Source of the DNA: DASVFB01 sp963766345
GTDB taxonomy: Bacteria > Actinomycetota > Thermoleophilia > Gaiellales > Gaiellaceae
Direction: 5' to 3'
NCBI GenBank assembly: GCA_963766345.1
Contig: CAVXZL010000012.1
Span: 806,001 to 870,000 of the forward strand
DNA: 64,000 nt
Shown: positions 16,666 to 24,941 of the stretch, piece by piece
How positions within the stretch are numbered: the first letter of the stretch is position 1
Layout of the letters: each line of letters starts with the position of its first letter
Notes under the pieces: generated by a model
The model's database searches: none
Seen by the model: the letters and a program-made list of their open reading frames with translations, nothing else
Told to the model about the DNA's origin: nothing
Position numbers and translations under genes: made by a program

Positions 16666-16740
16666 GCCGGGGTGCCTCGACGACGAGGCTGAGAACACAC
16701 CCGTCGAACCTGATCCGGCTAGTACCGGCGAAGGGAGAAC
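16666..16740 (+). promoter_or_regulatory. TPP riboswitch (THI element)
   Basis: The conserved blocks of the THI-box are all present in order: GGGGTGCC (16668-16675), GGCTGAGA (16687-16694), ACCCGT (16699-16704), GAACCTGATC (16706-16715) and the closing GGCGAAGGGA (16727-16736). It lies directly upstream of thiD. The closing strand contains the only Shine-Dalgarno-like sequence (AAGGGAG, 16731-16737), so TPP binding would hide it and block translation of thiD, the common mode in Actinomycetota. Confidence 0.93.
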
Positions 16741-16759
16741 ACACATCGTTCCACGCGCG

Positions 16760-17509
16760 TTGACCATCGCCTCGTCCGACTCGGGCGGCGGCGCCGGTAT
16801 CCAGGCCGACCTCAAGGCGTTCGCTGCCGCGGGCTGCCACGGGATGAGCGCGATCGTGGCGCTCACGGCGCAGAACACAACCGGCGTCACCGCGATTCAC
16901 GAGTTGCCGCCGGAGTTCGTCACGGCTCAGCTCGACGCGGTCTTCTATGACATCGGCGTCGACGCGGCGAAGACGGGGATGCTCTTCTCCGCGCGCTTGA
17001 TCGAGACCGTGGCGGACTTTCTCGACGCGCATCGCGTGCCGCTCGTCGTCGACCCCGTGATGGTCGCGAGCTCCGGAGCGCAGCTGCTCGAGGACGACGC
17101 CGTCGCCGTCCTCGTCGAGCGCCTGATCCCGCGCGCGACGGTCGTCACGCCGAACGCGGACGAGGCGACGGCGCTCGTGGGAGCCGGCGATCCGGCCGAG
17201 CAGGCGCAGCGGCTCGTGAAGCTCGGCGCGCGAGCGGCGATCGTCACCGGCAGCGGCGGGGGAGACGAGTTCTTCGACGGCGAGACGGCGCTCACGATCC
17301 CTGTGCGGCGATACGACAGCGGTGCGACTCACGGCTCGGGCTGCACGCACTCGGCAACGGTCACGGCGCTGCTCGCCCGCGGCGAGGACGTGCTGGCGGC
17401 TGCGATGGTCGCGGCGGCGACCGCGAGCGACGCCGTGGCGCACGGGCTCGCAGACCTGGGCGCCGGCGAAGGCCCCGTCGACGTGTTCCACCTGAGGACT
17501 GGCCGATGA
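16760..17509 (+). CDS. thiD: Hydroxymethylpyrimidine/phosphomethylpyrimidine kinase
   Basis: ThiD phosphorylates HMP and HMP-P for thiamine synthesis. Ribokinase-fold marks are ALTIASSDSGGGAGIQADLK at the start (family AGSDSxGGAG), VVDPVMVASSG (about 100), TPNADEA, and the C-terminal anion hole THGSGCTHSATVTALLA with the catalytic Cys/Asp region. The start is doubtful. The riboswitch SD at 16731-16737 points, with ideal 7-nt spacing, at codon 16745, which is ATC and would give the expected N-terminal residues; the first standard start in frame is TTG 16760, used here. Either an ATC start or a base error is possible. The stop overlaps thiM (ATGA). Confidence 0.9.
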   Translation: MTIASSDSGGGAGIQADLKAFAAAGCHGMSAIVALTAQNTTGVTAIHELPPEFVTAQLDAVFYDIGVDAAKTGMLFSARLIETVADFLDAHRVPLVVDPVMVASSGAQLLEDDAVAVLVERLIPRATVVTPNADEATALVGAGDPAEQAQRLVKLGARAAIVTGSGGGDEFFDGETALTIPVRRYDSGATHGSGCTHSATVTALLARGEDVLAAAMVAAATASDAVAHGLADLGAGEGPVDVFHLRTGR

Positions 17510-18300
17510 GCGACTCGCCCGGTGCGGCGCTGCGCGACCTGCGCGAGCGGAAGCCGCTGATCCACCAGATCACGAACTACGTGGTCATGAACGAGACGGC
17601 CAACGCGACGCTTGCGATCGGTGCGCTGCCGGTCATGGCGCATGCCGTCGAAGAGGTCGAGGAGATGGCCTCCGCGGCGGGCGCGCTCGTCCTCAACATC
17701 GGGACGCTCTCCGCGCAGTGGATCGACGCGATGCTGCTGGCGGGCAAGGCGGCGAACGCCGCGGGCGCGCCGGTCGTCCTCGATCCCGTCGGCGTCGGCG
17801 CGACGACGTTTCGCACGGAGACGGCGAAGCGGATCCTCGACGACGTCGACGTCGCGATCGTCCGCGGCAACGCGGCCGAGGTCGCGGCGCTCGCGGGCCT
17901 CGAGGCGGAGATCCGCGGCGTCGAGGCGATCGGCGCGACGGGCAGCGGCGCGGACATCGCGCGCACGGCAGCGTCGAAGCTCGGCGTCGTCGCCGCGGTG
18001 ACCGGCCCCGTCGACCACGTCTCGAACGGAACGGAGACGACAGCTGTTGCCAACGGCGATGCGCTGCTTGCGTCGATCACCGGCTCCGGGTGCATCTCGT
18101 CCGCGCTCACCGGTTGCTTTGCCGCGGTGCGGCCGCCGATGCACGCCGCGGCGTTCGCCCTCGCGGCACTCGGGGTCGCGGCGGAGGATGCAGCGCGCCA
18201 GGCGCCCGGCCCCGGGACGTTCCACGCCCGTCTGTACGACGCCCTCTACGCGCTGACGCCGGAGTCGCTCGACGAGCGCGCCAACATCTCCGACGCATGA
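17506..18300 (+). CDS. thiM: Hydroxyethylthiazole kinase
   Basis: ThiM phosphorylates the thiazole alcohol salvaged from thiamine breakdown. The 264-residue ribokinase-like protein shows PLIHQITNYVVMNETANATL (about 17-36), VLDPVGVGATTFRT (about 88), the P-loop-like GATGSGADI segment, and ITGSGCISSALTGCF (about 190) with the catalytic Cys. It overlaps thiD and thiE by four bases each. With thiD and thiE under a TPP switch but no thiC or thiG, this operon looks built for salvage of the two halves of thiamine. Confidence 0.95.
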   Translation: MSDSPGAALRDLRERKPLIHQITNYVVMNETANATLAIGALPVMAHAVEEVEEMASAAGALVLNIGTLSAQWIDAMLLAGKAANAAGAPVVLDPVGVGATTFRTETAKRILDDVDVAIVRGNAAEVAALAGLEAEIRGVEAIGATGSGADIARTAASKLGVVAAVTGPVDHVSNGTETTAVANGDALLASITGSGCISSALTGCFAAVRPPMHAAAFALAALGVAAEDAARQAPGPGTFHARLYDALYALTPESLDERANISDA

Positions 18301-18863
18301 AGCTCCACTGCATCGTCGAGGATGCCGACACCGCCGCGCGCGCTGCCGAACGCGGCGCGACCGTGATCCAGCTCCGTCTCAAGAACTTGCCGACCGCGGA
18401 CGTGGTCGAGCGAGGACGCGCAGTCGCCGAAGCAGCGCGCGCCGCCGGCGCCACGTTCGTCGTCAACGACGACGCCGAAGCCGCTCTTGCGCTCGCGGCC
18501 GACGGCGTGCACCTCGGCCGCGACGACAGGGGCAAGGAGCGTGCACGCGCCGCCGGCCTGCTTCTCGGCGTCTCCGTGTCGAACGTCGACGAGGCGCGTG
18601 CCGCTGCAGAGCAGGGCGCCGACTACCTCGGCGCCGGCCCTGTCTGGGCGACGCCCTCGAAGACCGACGCCGACGAGCCGATCGGCCTCGACGGCCTCGC
18701 CGCGATTTGCGAGGCGGTCGACGTGCCGGTCGTCGCGATCGGCGGGATCGACGCGTCGAACGCCGGCGCCTGTATCGCGGCCGGCGCGCGCGGGGTCGCC
18801 GTCATCCGCGCCGTCTCGGAAGCGCGGGCCGTACGCGAGGCCGTCGATGCCGCGGCTCGCTGA
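18297..18863 (+). CDS. thiE: Thiamine-phosphate synthase
   Basis: ThiE joins HMP-PP to thiazole phosphate, releasing pyrophosphate. The TIM-barrel protein is 188 residues, slightly short. Marks are VIQLRLKN (family I-Q-L-R-x-K), FVVNDDAEAALALAADGVHLG (family INDR...A...A-DGVHLG; split across residues 63-83), YLGAGPVWATPSKTDA (about 107, phosphate loop) and VVAIGGIDASNA. The Arg of the usual NDR is Asp here. The ATG overlaps the thiM stop, and the 3' end overlaps thiL by 17 bp. Confidence 0.93.
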   Translation: MKLHCIVEDADTAARAAERGATVIQLRLKNLPTADVVERGRAVAEAARAAGATFVVNDDAEAALALAADGVHLGRDDRGKERARAAGLLLGVSVSNVDEARAAAEQGADYLGAGPVWATPSKTDADEPIGLDGLAAICEAVDVPVVAIGGIDASNAGACIAAGARGVAVIRAVSEARAVREAVDAAAR

Positions 18864-19662
18864 CGTCGGCGAGCTCGGCCTGCTCGCCGAGCTCGAGCGT
18901 CGCGGCCTCGTGCACGGGATCGAGAACGACACCGCGGAGATCGCCGGCGCCGTCGTGACGCAGGACGCGCTCGTGGAGGGCGTCCACTTCCGCCTCGACT
19001 GGATCAGCTGGCGCGATCTCGGCTTCCGCGCCGCCGCCGTCAACCTCAGCGATCTGGCCGCGGCCGGCGCGACGCCCGACGGCCTGATCGTCACGCTCGG
19101 CGCTCCCGGTGACACGAGCCTCGTGGACGTCGTCGAGCTCTACGAGGGGATAGCGGAAGCCGGCGTGCCGGTCGCCGGCGGGGACACCACTCGCGCGGAC
19201 AGCCTCGTCCTCAGCGTCACGGCGATCGGCCGCTCCGAGCGCGTGCCCGGACGCGGCGGCGCGCGTCCCGGCGACCTGCTCGTCGTCACCGGTCCGCTCG
19301 GCGCGGCGGGCGCCGCCTTCCGCCGCGGCACCTACGTCCGGCCGCCGCTCAGGCTCGAGGTGGGGCGGCGCCTGGCCGGCCATGCGCACGCGATGCTCGA
19401 CCTCTCGGACGGCATCGCCCGCGACGCCGGCCGGCTCGCCGCGCGCTCGGGTTGCAACGTCGTCGTCGACCTCGACCGCGTGCCGCTGGCACCCGGCGCA
19501 GAGCTCGAGGACCTGGCCTTCGGCGAGGACTACGAGCTGCTCGCGGCGGTCGAAAAGCCGCATGAATTCAGGGTTGTCGGGCGCTGCGAAGAGGGCGAGG
19601 GCGTGACTCTGATCCGAAGCGGCGAATCAGTCGTACTGGGGTCGTGGGAGCACTTCCGGTAG
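18847..19662 (+). CDS. thiL: Thiamine-monophosphate kinase
   Basis: ThiL makes the active cofactor TPP from thiamine phosphate. The 271-residue protein belongs to the PurM/ThiL fold: VTQDALVEGVHFRLDW (about 37), AVNLSDLAAAGATPDG (about 62), VAGGDTTRAD (about 105) and LDLSDGIARDAGRLA (about 184). The Mg-binding motif that usually reads GDDAA is NDTAE here, a change in a metal ligand. The ATG at 18847 lies inside thiE. This is the last gene of the operon and has no paired structure after it before the next promoter. Confidence 0.92.
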   Translation: MPRLADVGELGLLAELERRGLVHGIENDTAEIAGAVVTQDALVEGVHFRLDWISWRDLGFRAAAVNLSDLAAAGATPDGLIVTLGAPGDTSLVDVVELYEGIAEAGVPVAGGDTTRADSLVLSVTAIGRSERVPGRGGARPGDLLVVTGPLGAAGAAFRRGTYVRPPLRLEVGRRLAGHAHAMLDLSDGIARDAGRLAARSGCNVVVDLDRVPLAPGAELEDLAFGEDYELLAAVEKPHEFRVVGRCEEGEGVTLIRSGESVVLGSWEHFR

Positions 19663-19676
19663 TGGACGAGTCCGAC

Positions 19677-19682
19677 TAACCT
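19677..19682 (+). promoter_or_regulatory. -10-like hexamer for the permease gene
   Basis: TAACCT ends 6 nt before ATG 19689, which favours that ATG over the GTG at 19686. Confidence 0.35.
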
Positions 19683-19688
19683 CTGGTG

Positions 19689-20732
19689 ATGGCGAGGTTC
19701 GTCGTCGCGCGGGTGCTGTCGTCGATCGTCCTGTTCTTCGCCATCACGCTCTTCGTCTTCATCGTCTTCTTCGTCATGCCACAGCCGACGATCCGGCAGC
19801 TCGGCCGCGGCGGGAACGCGAGCGACTACGACATCCACAACGCCTTGCGGCTGCAGGGCACGCTGCCGGACCAGTACGTGCAGTTCACGTGGGGCCTCAT
19901 CCGCCACGGCGATCTCGGCCACTCGTACCAGAACCGTCGCGAGGTGAAGGACCTGATCTTCAACGCGGCGCCGGTGACGCTCTCGCTGCTCGCCGGCGGC
20001 GTCATCTTCTGGCTCTTGATGGCCGTGCCGATCGGAATCCTGTCAGCGCTTCGCCCGCGCTCGCTCCTGGACAGATCCGGGATGGTCTTCGTGCTGATCG
20101 GAGTGTCCGCGCACCCCGCGTGGCTCGGGCTCATCCTCGGGTGGCTGCTCGGCTTCAAGCTGCACGTCTTCCCGTTCACCGGCTACTGCGAGATCTTCAG
20201 TCCGGAGACCCCGTGCGGCGGGCCGACGCAATGGGCGTACCACCTGCTTCTGCCGTGGTTCGTGTTCGCGTTCCTCTACGCGGCGATCTACGCGCGCATG
20301 ATCCGGGCGAGCGTGCTCGAGACGATGGACGAGGAGTACGTGCGCACCGCGCGCGCCAAGGGCGCCGGCGAGGCGCAGGTGCTGCGCGGGCACGTGGTCC
20401 GAAACGCGATGCTGCCGGTCGTGACGATGCTCGGCATGGACATCGGCACGGCGCTCGGCGGCGTGATCTTCATCGAGACGGTGTTCGGCCTCCCGGGACT
20501 CGGCGGGATGCTCCGCGGCGCGATTCCCAGCAAGGACCTACCGGTGATCCTCGGCGTCGTGACGTTCACGACGATCGGCATCCTCGTCCTGAACCTCGTC
20601 GTCGATTTGACGTACGCGCTCATCGACCCGCGCGTGCGCCTGGGAGAGCCGGCCCGCGCCCGCGTGCGGCGCAGTCGCGGCGCGCGCGGGTCGCGCGTCC
20701 CCGAGCCGGCGCCGGCGACGACGACCGGGTAG
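19689..20732 (+). CDS. DppB-type ABC transporter permease (orphan)
   Basis: A 347-residue integral membrane protein of the oligopeptide/nickel permease family: one N-terminal TM helix (about 6-28), an extracytoplasmic loop with the DppB-typical DPLDL-like pattern (LGHSYQNRREV), then about five helices. The cytoplasmic EAA loop is EYVRTARAKGAGEAQVLRGH (about 216-235), which contacts the ATPase, and the final helices include VIFIETVFGLPGLG, a DppB hallmark. The basic, Thr-rich tail is unusual. DppC, ATPase and binding-protein genes that nearly always follow dppB are missing; the next gene points the other way. Confidence 0.87.
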   Translation: MARFVVARVLSSIVLFFAITLFVFIVFFVMPQPTIRQLGRGGNASDYDIHNALRLQGTLPDQYVQFTWGLIRHGDLGHSYQNRREVKDLIFNAAPVTLSLLAGGVIFWLLMAVPIGILSALRPRSLLDRSGMVFVLIGVSAHPAWLGLILGWLLGFKLHVFPFTGYCEIFSPETPCGGPTQWAYHLLLPWFVFAFLYAAIYARMIRASVLETMDEEYVRTARAKGAGEAQVLRGHVVRNAMLPVVTMLGMDIGTALGGVIFIETVFGLPGLGGMLRGAIPSKDLPVILGVVTFTTIGILVLNLVVDLTYALIDPRVRLGEPARARVRRSRGARGSRVPEPAPATTTG

Positions 20733-20738
20733 CCCCGT

Positions 20739-20779
20739 GGCAGAGCCGGCCGCGACCTGACGTCGCGACCGGATCTGCC
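20739..20779. terminator. 41-nt hairpin between convergent transcripts
   Basis: Three paired blocks, GGCAGA/TCTGCC, CCGG/CCGG and CGCGAC/GTCGCG, are separated by single mismatches around a 5-nt loop. It lies just after the permease stop and before the 3' end of the opposing gene, so it could stop transcription from both sides. Confidence 0.55.
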
Positions 20780-20794
20780 CGAGGAGGCCCTTGC

Positions 20795-21205
20795 CTAGCG
20801 GTGCCTGATCGAGCGGCGCACGACGCGGCTGAGGCGATGCCCGCTGTCGGACGCGCGGAGCTGGACGACGACGGCGCCGGACGTCCGGAAACGGACGGGC
20901 GCGACCCACTTCCGCGTGTACGTGCCGCACCCCGCCGTCACCGTCTCGAACGGGACGTGGACCCCGACGCCGACGTCGTACCGTCGCCTGTGGCAGCGCT
21001 GTGACACGAGCTGGAGACTGTCGCAATAGAGACGGCTCCCGAACCACCGCAGCGAGATGAACCTGATCGCCGGCGCCCGGTTCCCCTGCACGGTCGTCGA
21101 AGTGGACGTCGTCGTGGTCACCGTCGTGTACGCCGACTTTGTCGCGCCCGTGATGTCGCCGCAGGCCGTTCCGTCGGTCGCACAACGGCGCCACTGCTTA
21201 CATCG
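20795..21205 (-). pseudogene. 5'-truncated fragment of a Cys-pair repeat (Ig-like) surface protein
   Basis: The frame is open from 21205 to the stop at 20795 (136 codons) but has no ATG, GTG or TTG before GTG 21121. The first residues, QWRRCATDGTACGDITGATK, match the W-x-R-C...C-x-x-I-x-G-A-T unit repeated in large secreted actinobacterial proteins. A Thr/Ser linker follows, then a beta-rich domain with two more Cys pairs. It starts directly after the TAG of the glycosyltransferase, in the same frame, with no signal peptide. A remnant whose 5' part was deleted is the simplest view; read-through of the TAG to make a fusion is a weaker alternative. Confidence 0.5.
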
Positions 21206-21929
21206 CTAGAGGCGGCCGCGGAGCGCCGCAAAGCGCAGCGCGGGCACCTTCCAGACGGCCTCGACCACGATCGACCTGCTCATCTTGGAGCCGCCTTCCA
21301 CGCGGTCGACGAAGACGATCGGAAGCTCGCGCACGCTGAATCCCTTGCGGATCGTGCGGTATGTCGTCTCGATCTGGAATGCGTAGCCCTTCGAGTGGAT
21401 CTCGTCGAGCGGCAAGGCCTCGACGACCGCACGCCGGTAGCACTTGAAGCCGCCGGTGAGATCGCGGACGTGCAGCCCGAGGATCACCTGCGCGTACAGC
21501 GAGCCGAAGCGGGAGATGAACCGCCGGACGAGCCCCCAGTTCCGGCGTGCCGCCGCCTTTCGCGTACCGCGAGCCGCAGACGAGGTCGGCACGCTCCGCT
21601 GCGGCGATGAGCCGCTCGACGTCTGCGGGGTCGTGCGAGAAATCGCAGTCCATCTCGAGGATCAACTCGGCGCCGTCGTCGAGCGCCCGGCGAAACCCGG
21701 CGAGGTACGCCGGGCCGAGGCCCTCCTTCCGGTCGCGGTGCAGGACTGACACGCCGTCGAGTTCGTCCGCGAGCGCGTCGGCGATGTCGCCGGTGCCGTC
21801 GGGCGAGTTGTCGTCGATCACGAGGACGTCGACGTCGAGGCCGTGCAGCGTCCGGACCATGCGCTCGACGTTCTCGCGCTCGTTGTAGGTGGGGAGGCAG
21901 ACGGTGGCGCGCAAGGCGCCGCATATCAT
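21206..21929 (-). CDS. Polyprenol-phosphate mannosyltransferase-like GT2, frameshifted
   Basis: Family 2 glycosyltransferases of the DPM1 type move mannose or glucose from a nucleotide sugar to polyprenyl phosphate at the membrane. The N-terminal part has CLPTYNERENVERMVR, VLVIDDNSPDGTGDIAD (first Asp motif) and ILEMDCDFSHDPAD (DxD-like). The frame then breaks near 21545: removing one base joins YAKGGGT to NWGLVRRFISRFGS and to DLTGGFKCYRRAVVEAL, YAFQIETTYR and the family C-terminus, giving about 240 residues. The start is ATG 21929, divergent from polX; a GTG 18 bp further upstream is also possible. It may be a sequencing error rather than a true pseudogene. Confidence 0.78.
21924..21929 (+). 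promoter_or_regulatory. -10-like hexamer for polX
   Basis: TATCAT ends 7 nt before the polX ATG at 21937. It overlaps the start codon of the divergent glycosyltransferase. Confidence 0.4.
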
Positions 21930-21936
21930 CGTCGGG

Positions 21937-23664
21937 ATGGCGACCACGCTGCCGCGGAACTCGGACGTCGCGGATCAGCTCGACCTGCTCGCCGACCTTT
22001 CGGAGATCCGGGGCGACGACAGTTTCCGCGTCTCCGCCTACCGCCGGGCCGCGACGCGCGTGCGCGAGACCGCCGCTCCGGTCGCCGAGCTCGCCGTCGC
22101 GGGTCGCGCGAAAGAGCTCCAGGGCATCGGCAAGACGATCGAGGAGAAGATCGTCCAGATCATCGAGCACGGCGAGATCGAGGCGCTGACGCGGCGCAAG
22201 GCCGAGATCCCGCACGAGGTCGTCCTGTTCATGCGCTTGCCGGGTCTCGGGCCGAAGAGCGCGAAGAAGATCTGGCAAGAGCTCGGGATCACGACGCTCG
22301 AGGGACTGCGCGAGGCCGCAGAGGCGCAGCGGCTGCGCGCGCTGCCGGGCATGGGCGCGAAGACGGAGGAGAACGTGCTGCGCGCGCTCGCAGAGCCGGC
22401 CGCAGCGGAGGAGCCGAAGCGCACGTTGCTCGGCCGCGCGCTGCCCGTGTTGAAGGCGGTCGTCTCGGTGCTCGCCGAGCACCCGGCCTGCGACCAGGTG
22501 TCGATCGCCGGCAGCGCGCGCCGCTACCGAGAGACGGTGCGCGACCTCGACATCATCGCGACGGCCAACGACCCGGCCGCGCTGATCGACTACTTCACGA
22601 AGCTCCACTGGGTCGTCGACGTCGCGGCGAAGGGACCGACGAAGGCGACGGTCGTGTCCCACGACGGCTACCGCTTCGACCTGCGCGTCGTGCCCCCTGA
22701 TTGCTACGGCAACTTGCTCCAGCACTTCACCGGCTCGAAGGACCACAACGTCGCGTTGCGCGAGGCCGCTGTCCGGCGCAAGCTCTCCGTGTCCGAGTAC
22801 GGCGTGGAAAACGTCGAGACCGGCGAGAAGTTCACCGCGCGCACCGAGGAGGAGCTGTACCGCTTCCTCGGCTACGACTTCATCCCGCCCGAGCTGCGGG
22901 AAAACGGCGGCGAGCTGGAGGCGGCACGGAACGGCGAGCTGCCGGAGCTCGTCGAGCTCAGCGACCTCCGCGGCGATCTGCACACGCACACGGACTGGTC
23001 GGCGGACGGCAAGAACACCCTCGAGGAGATGGTGCGAGCGGCGATCGCTCGCGGCTACGACTACTACGCGATCACGGATCACTCGCACTACCTGCGCGAG
23101 GGGCGGCTCGAGCGGCAGGCGGAGGAGATCGCGGCGCTCCAGGAGGAGGTCGCGCCGTTCCGGATCCTCCGCGGCGTCGAGGTGAACATCAAGGCCGACG
23201 GAACGCTCGACATGCCCGACGAGCAGCTCGCGACGCTCGACTGGGTCGTCGCGTCCGTGCACGCGGCGCGGCTCAAGAACCCGCTCGAGCGCGTGTTCGC
23301 CGCGATGGAGAACCCCCACGTCGACTGCATCGGGCATCTCACCGGCCGCAAGCTGAACAAGCGCGGGCCCGTGGACATCGACCTCGAGCGCGTGATCGAG
23401 AAGGCGCTCGAGACGAAGACGTTCCTCGAGCTCAACTCGCAGCCCGACCGCCTCGACCTGCGCGACGTGCACGCGCGCGCGGCGCGCGAGGCCGGGCTGA
23501 AGCTCGTCGTCGACTCGGACGGGCACGAGCTCGGCGCGCAGGCGTATGTGGAGTTCGGCGTCGGCCAGGCCCGGCGCGCATGGCTGACGAAGGCCGACGT
23601 CGTGAACACGCGGACGTGGAAGCAGATCGAGCGGATCAGGAAGCGCCGGCCGAAGTCGACCTGA
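21937..23664 (+). CDS. polX: DNA polymerase/3'-5' exonuclease PolX
   Basis: Bacterial PolX fills short gaps in base-excision repair. The 575-residue protein has the 8-kDa lyase region (about 1-80, SFRVSAYRRAATRVRETA), helix-hairpin-helix motifs (ELQGIGKTIEEKI; MRLPGLGPKSAKKIW), the family X palm with ETVRDLDIIATA (catalytic Asp pair, about 200), and a C-terminal PHP phosphoesterase domain (about 345-575) with LHTHTDWSADGKNT and AITDHSHYLREGR providing metal-binding His residues, plus DSDGHE near the end. All expected motifs are present, so both polymerase and exonuclease should be active. It is a candidate partner for LigD end processing 10 kb away, by inference only. Confidence 0.94.
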   Translation: MATTLPRNSDVADQLDLLADLSEIRGDDSFRVSAYRRAATRVRETAAPVAELAVAGRAKELQGIGKTIEEKIVQIIEHGEIEALTRRKAEIPHEVVLFMRLPGLGPKSAKKIWQELGITTLEGLREAAEAQRLRALPGMGAKTEENVLRALAEPAAAEEPKRTLLGRALPVLKAVVSVLAEHPACDQVSIAGSARRYRETVRDLDIIATANDPAALIDYFTKLHWVVDVAAKGPTKATVVSHDGYRFDLRVVPPDCYGNLLQHFTGSKDHNVALREAAVRRKLSVSEYGVENVETGEKFTARTEEELYRFLGYDFIPPELRENGGELEAARNGELPELVELSDLRGDLHTHTDWSADGKNTLEEMVRAAIARGYDYYAITDHSHYLREGRLERQAEEIAALQEEVAPFRILRGVEVNIKADGTLDMPDEQLATLDWVVASVHAARLKNPLERVFAAMENPHVDCIGHLTGRKLNKRGPVDIDLERVIEKALETKTFLELNSQPDRLDLRDVHARAAREAGLKLVVDSDGHELGAQAYVEFGVGQARRAWLTKADVVNTRTWKQIERIRKRRPKST

Positions 23665-24941
23665 GGCGCGACGGCGCCGCCGCGCTCGAGTGGGCCGCGT
23701 CGTACCTCGAGCGGGTGGCGGAGCTACCCGTGCTCGCGCAGGTCGAGCCCGGCTGGCTGCTCTCGCAGCTGCCCGAGTCGCCGCCGGACGAGGCCGAGCC
23801 GTTCTCGGCGCTGCTCGAAGACATGGAGCGGCTGATCCTGCCGGCCGTGACGCACTGGCAGCATCCGCGCTTCTTCGCATACTTCGCGAACACCGGCTCG
23901 GAGGCCGCGATCGCAGCGGAGCTGCTGACGGTCGCGCTCAACCAGGTCGGAATCCTCTGGCGGACGTCGCCCGCGCTGGCGGAGCTCGAGGAGCGCACGA
24001 CGTCGTGGCTCGGCGAGCTGCTCGGCCTGCCCGGCGAGTGGCACGGTCACATCGAGGACACCGCTTCGACGGCGACCCTGACCGCGCTCGCTGCGGCGCG
24101 CGCCGTGATGCCCGATCGCCGCGCCGTCGTCTGCAGCGAGCACACGCACTCGTCGATCGACAAGGCGGCGCGCGTGCTCGAGCTCGAGCTACGGCGCGTC
24201 CCCGTGGACGAGGCGTACCGGATGCGCGCGGACCTCGTCGACACGAGCGATGCGTGCGCGGTCGTCGCGACGGTCGGCACGACGTCCACGACCTCGGTCG
24301 ACCCCGTCGCCGAGATCGCCGCTCGCAAGGGCGAGGCGTGGCTGCATGTCGACGCCGCGTACGCGGGCTCCGCGTGGGTCTGTCCCGAGCTGCGCACGGA
24401 GGGCGTCGGTGCCGCCGACTCGCTCGTCGTCAACCCGCACAAGTGGCTGCTCAGCGGCATGGGCTGCTCGGTTCTCTGGACGGCTCGCCCGGATGACTTC
24501 CGTCGCGCCTTCAGCCTCGTGCCGGAGTATCTGCGGACGCCGGACGAGGTGATCAGCCTCAGCGAGGTCTCGATTCCGCTCGGGCGCCCGTTCCGCGCGC
24601 TGCGGCTGTGGGCCGTGCTGCGCTGCTACGGGCGAGCGGGGCTGCAGGCGATGATCCGCGAGCACGTGCGGCTCGCGGCGCTGTTCGAAGAGTGGGTGCT
24701 CGACGAGCCGGGGTGGGAGGTCTGTGCGACGCGGCCGTTCTCCGTCGTCTGCTTCCGCCGCGACGGCTCCGACGACGAGAACGAGGCGCTGCTCGAGCGT
24801 GTGAACGCGACCGGCGAGATCTTCATCTCGCACACGCGCCTCGACGGCCGCTACGTCCTGCGCCTCGCGGTCGGCAATGCGCGGACGACCGAAGCGGATG
24901 TTGCGCGCGCGTGGGAGGTGCTGCGCGAATGCGCGCGGTGA
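23616..24941 (+). CDS. PLP-dependent (aromatic-L-amino-acid type) decarboxylase
   Basis: A group II PLP decarboxylase of about 441 residues. Marks: WQHPRFFAYFANTGS (substrate/PLP entry, typical HPRFF), CSEHTHSSIDKAARVLEL (stacking His region), TVGTTSTTSVDPVAEIA, HVDAAYAGSAWVCPELR (Asp that holds the PLP ring), and NPHKWLL with the Schiff-base Lys. Substrate (Tyr, Phe, Trp, DOPA or Glu) cannot be set. The start is uncertain: GTG 23616 lies inside polX; ATG 23580 would add 12 residues; a CTG at 23661 would overlap the polX stop (CTGA) and fit the usual N-terminus best. It overlaps the following HAD gene by 13 bp. Confidence 0.87.
   Translation: MEADRADQEAPAEVDLRRDGAAALEWAASYLERVAELPVLAQVEPGWLLSQLPESPPDEAEPFSALLEDMERLILPAVTHWQHPRFFAYFANTGSEAAIAAELLTVALNQVGILWRTSPALAELEERTTSWLGELLGLPGEWHGHIEDTASTATLTALAAARAVMPDRRAVVCSEHTHSSIDKAARVLELELRRVPVDEAYRMRADLVDTSDACAVVATVGTTSTTSVDPVAEIAARKGEAWLHVDAAYAGSAWVCPELRTEGVGAADSLVVNPHKWLLSGMGCSVLWTARPDDFRRAFSLVPEYLRTPDEVISLSEVSIPLGRPFRALRLWAVLRCYGRAGLQAMIREHVRLAALFEEWVLDEPGWEVCATRPFSVVCFRRDGSDDENEALLERVNATGEIFISHTRLDGRYVLRLAVGNARTTEADVARAWEVLRECAR

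Noticed and set aside
20538..21194. A 218-residue minus-strand frame opposite the permease end
   Set aside because: Its composition (Arg/Pro-rich) is that of a shadow frame; the frame used for the Ig-like fragment has the family pattern and normal codon bias.
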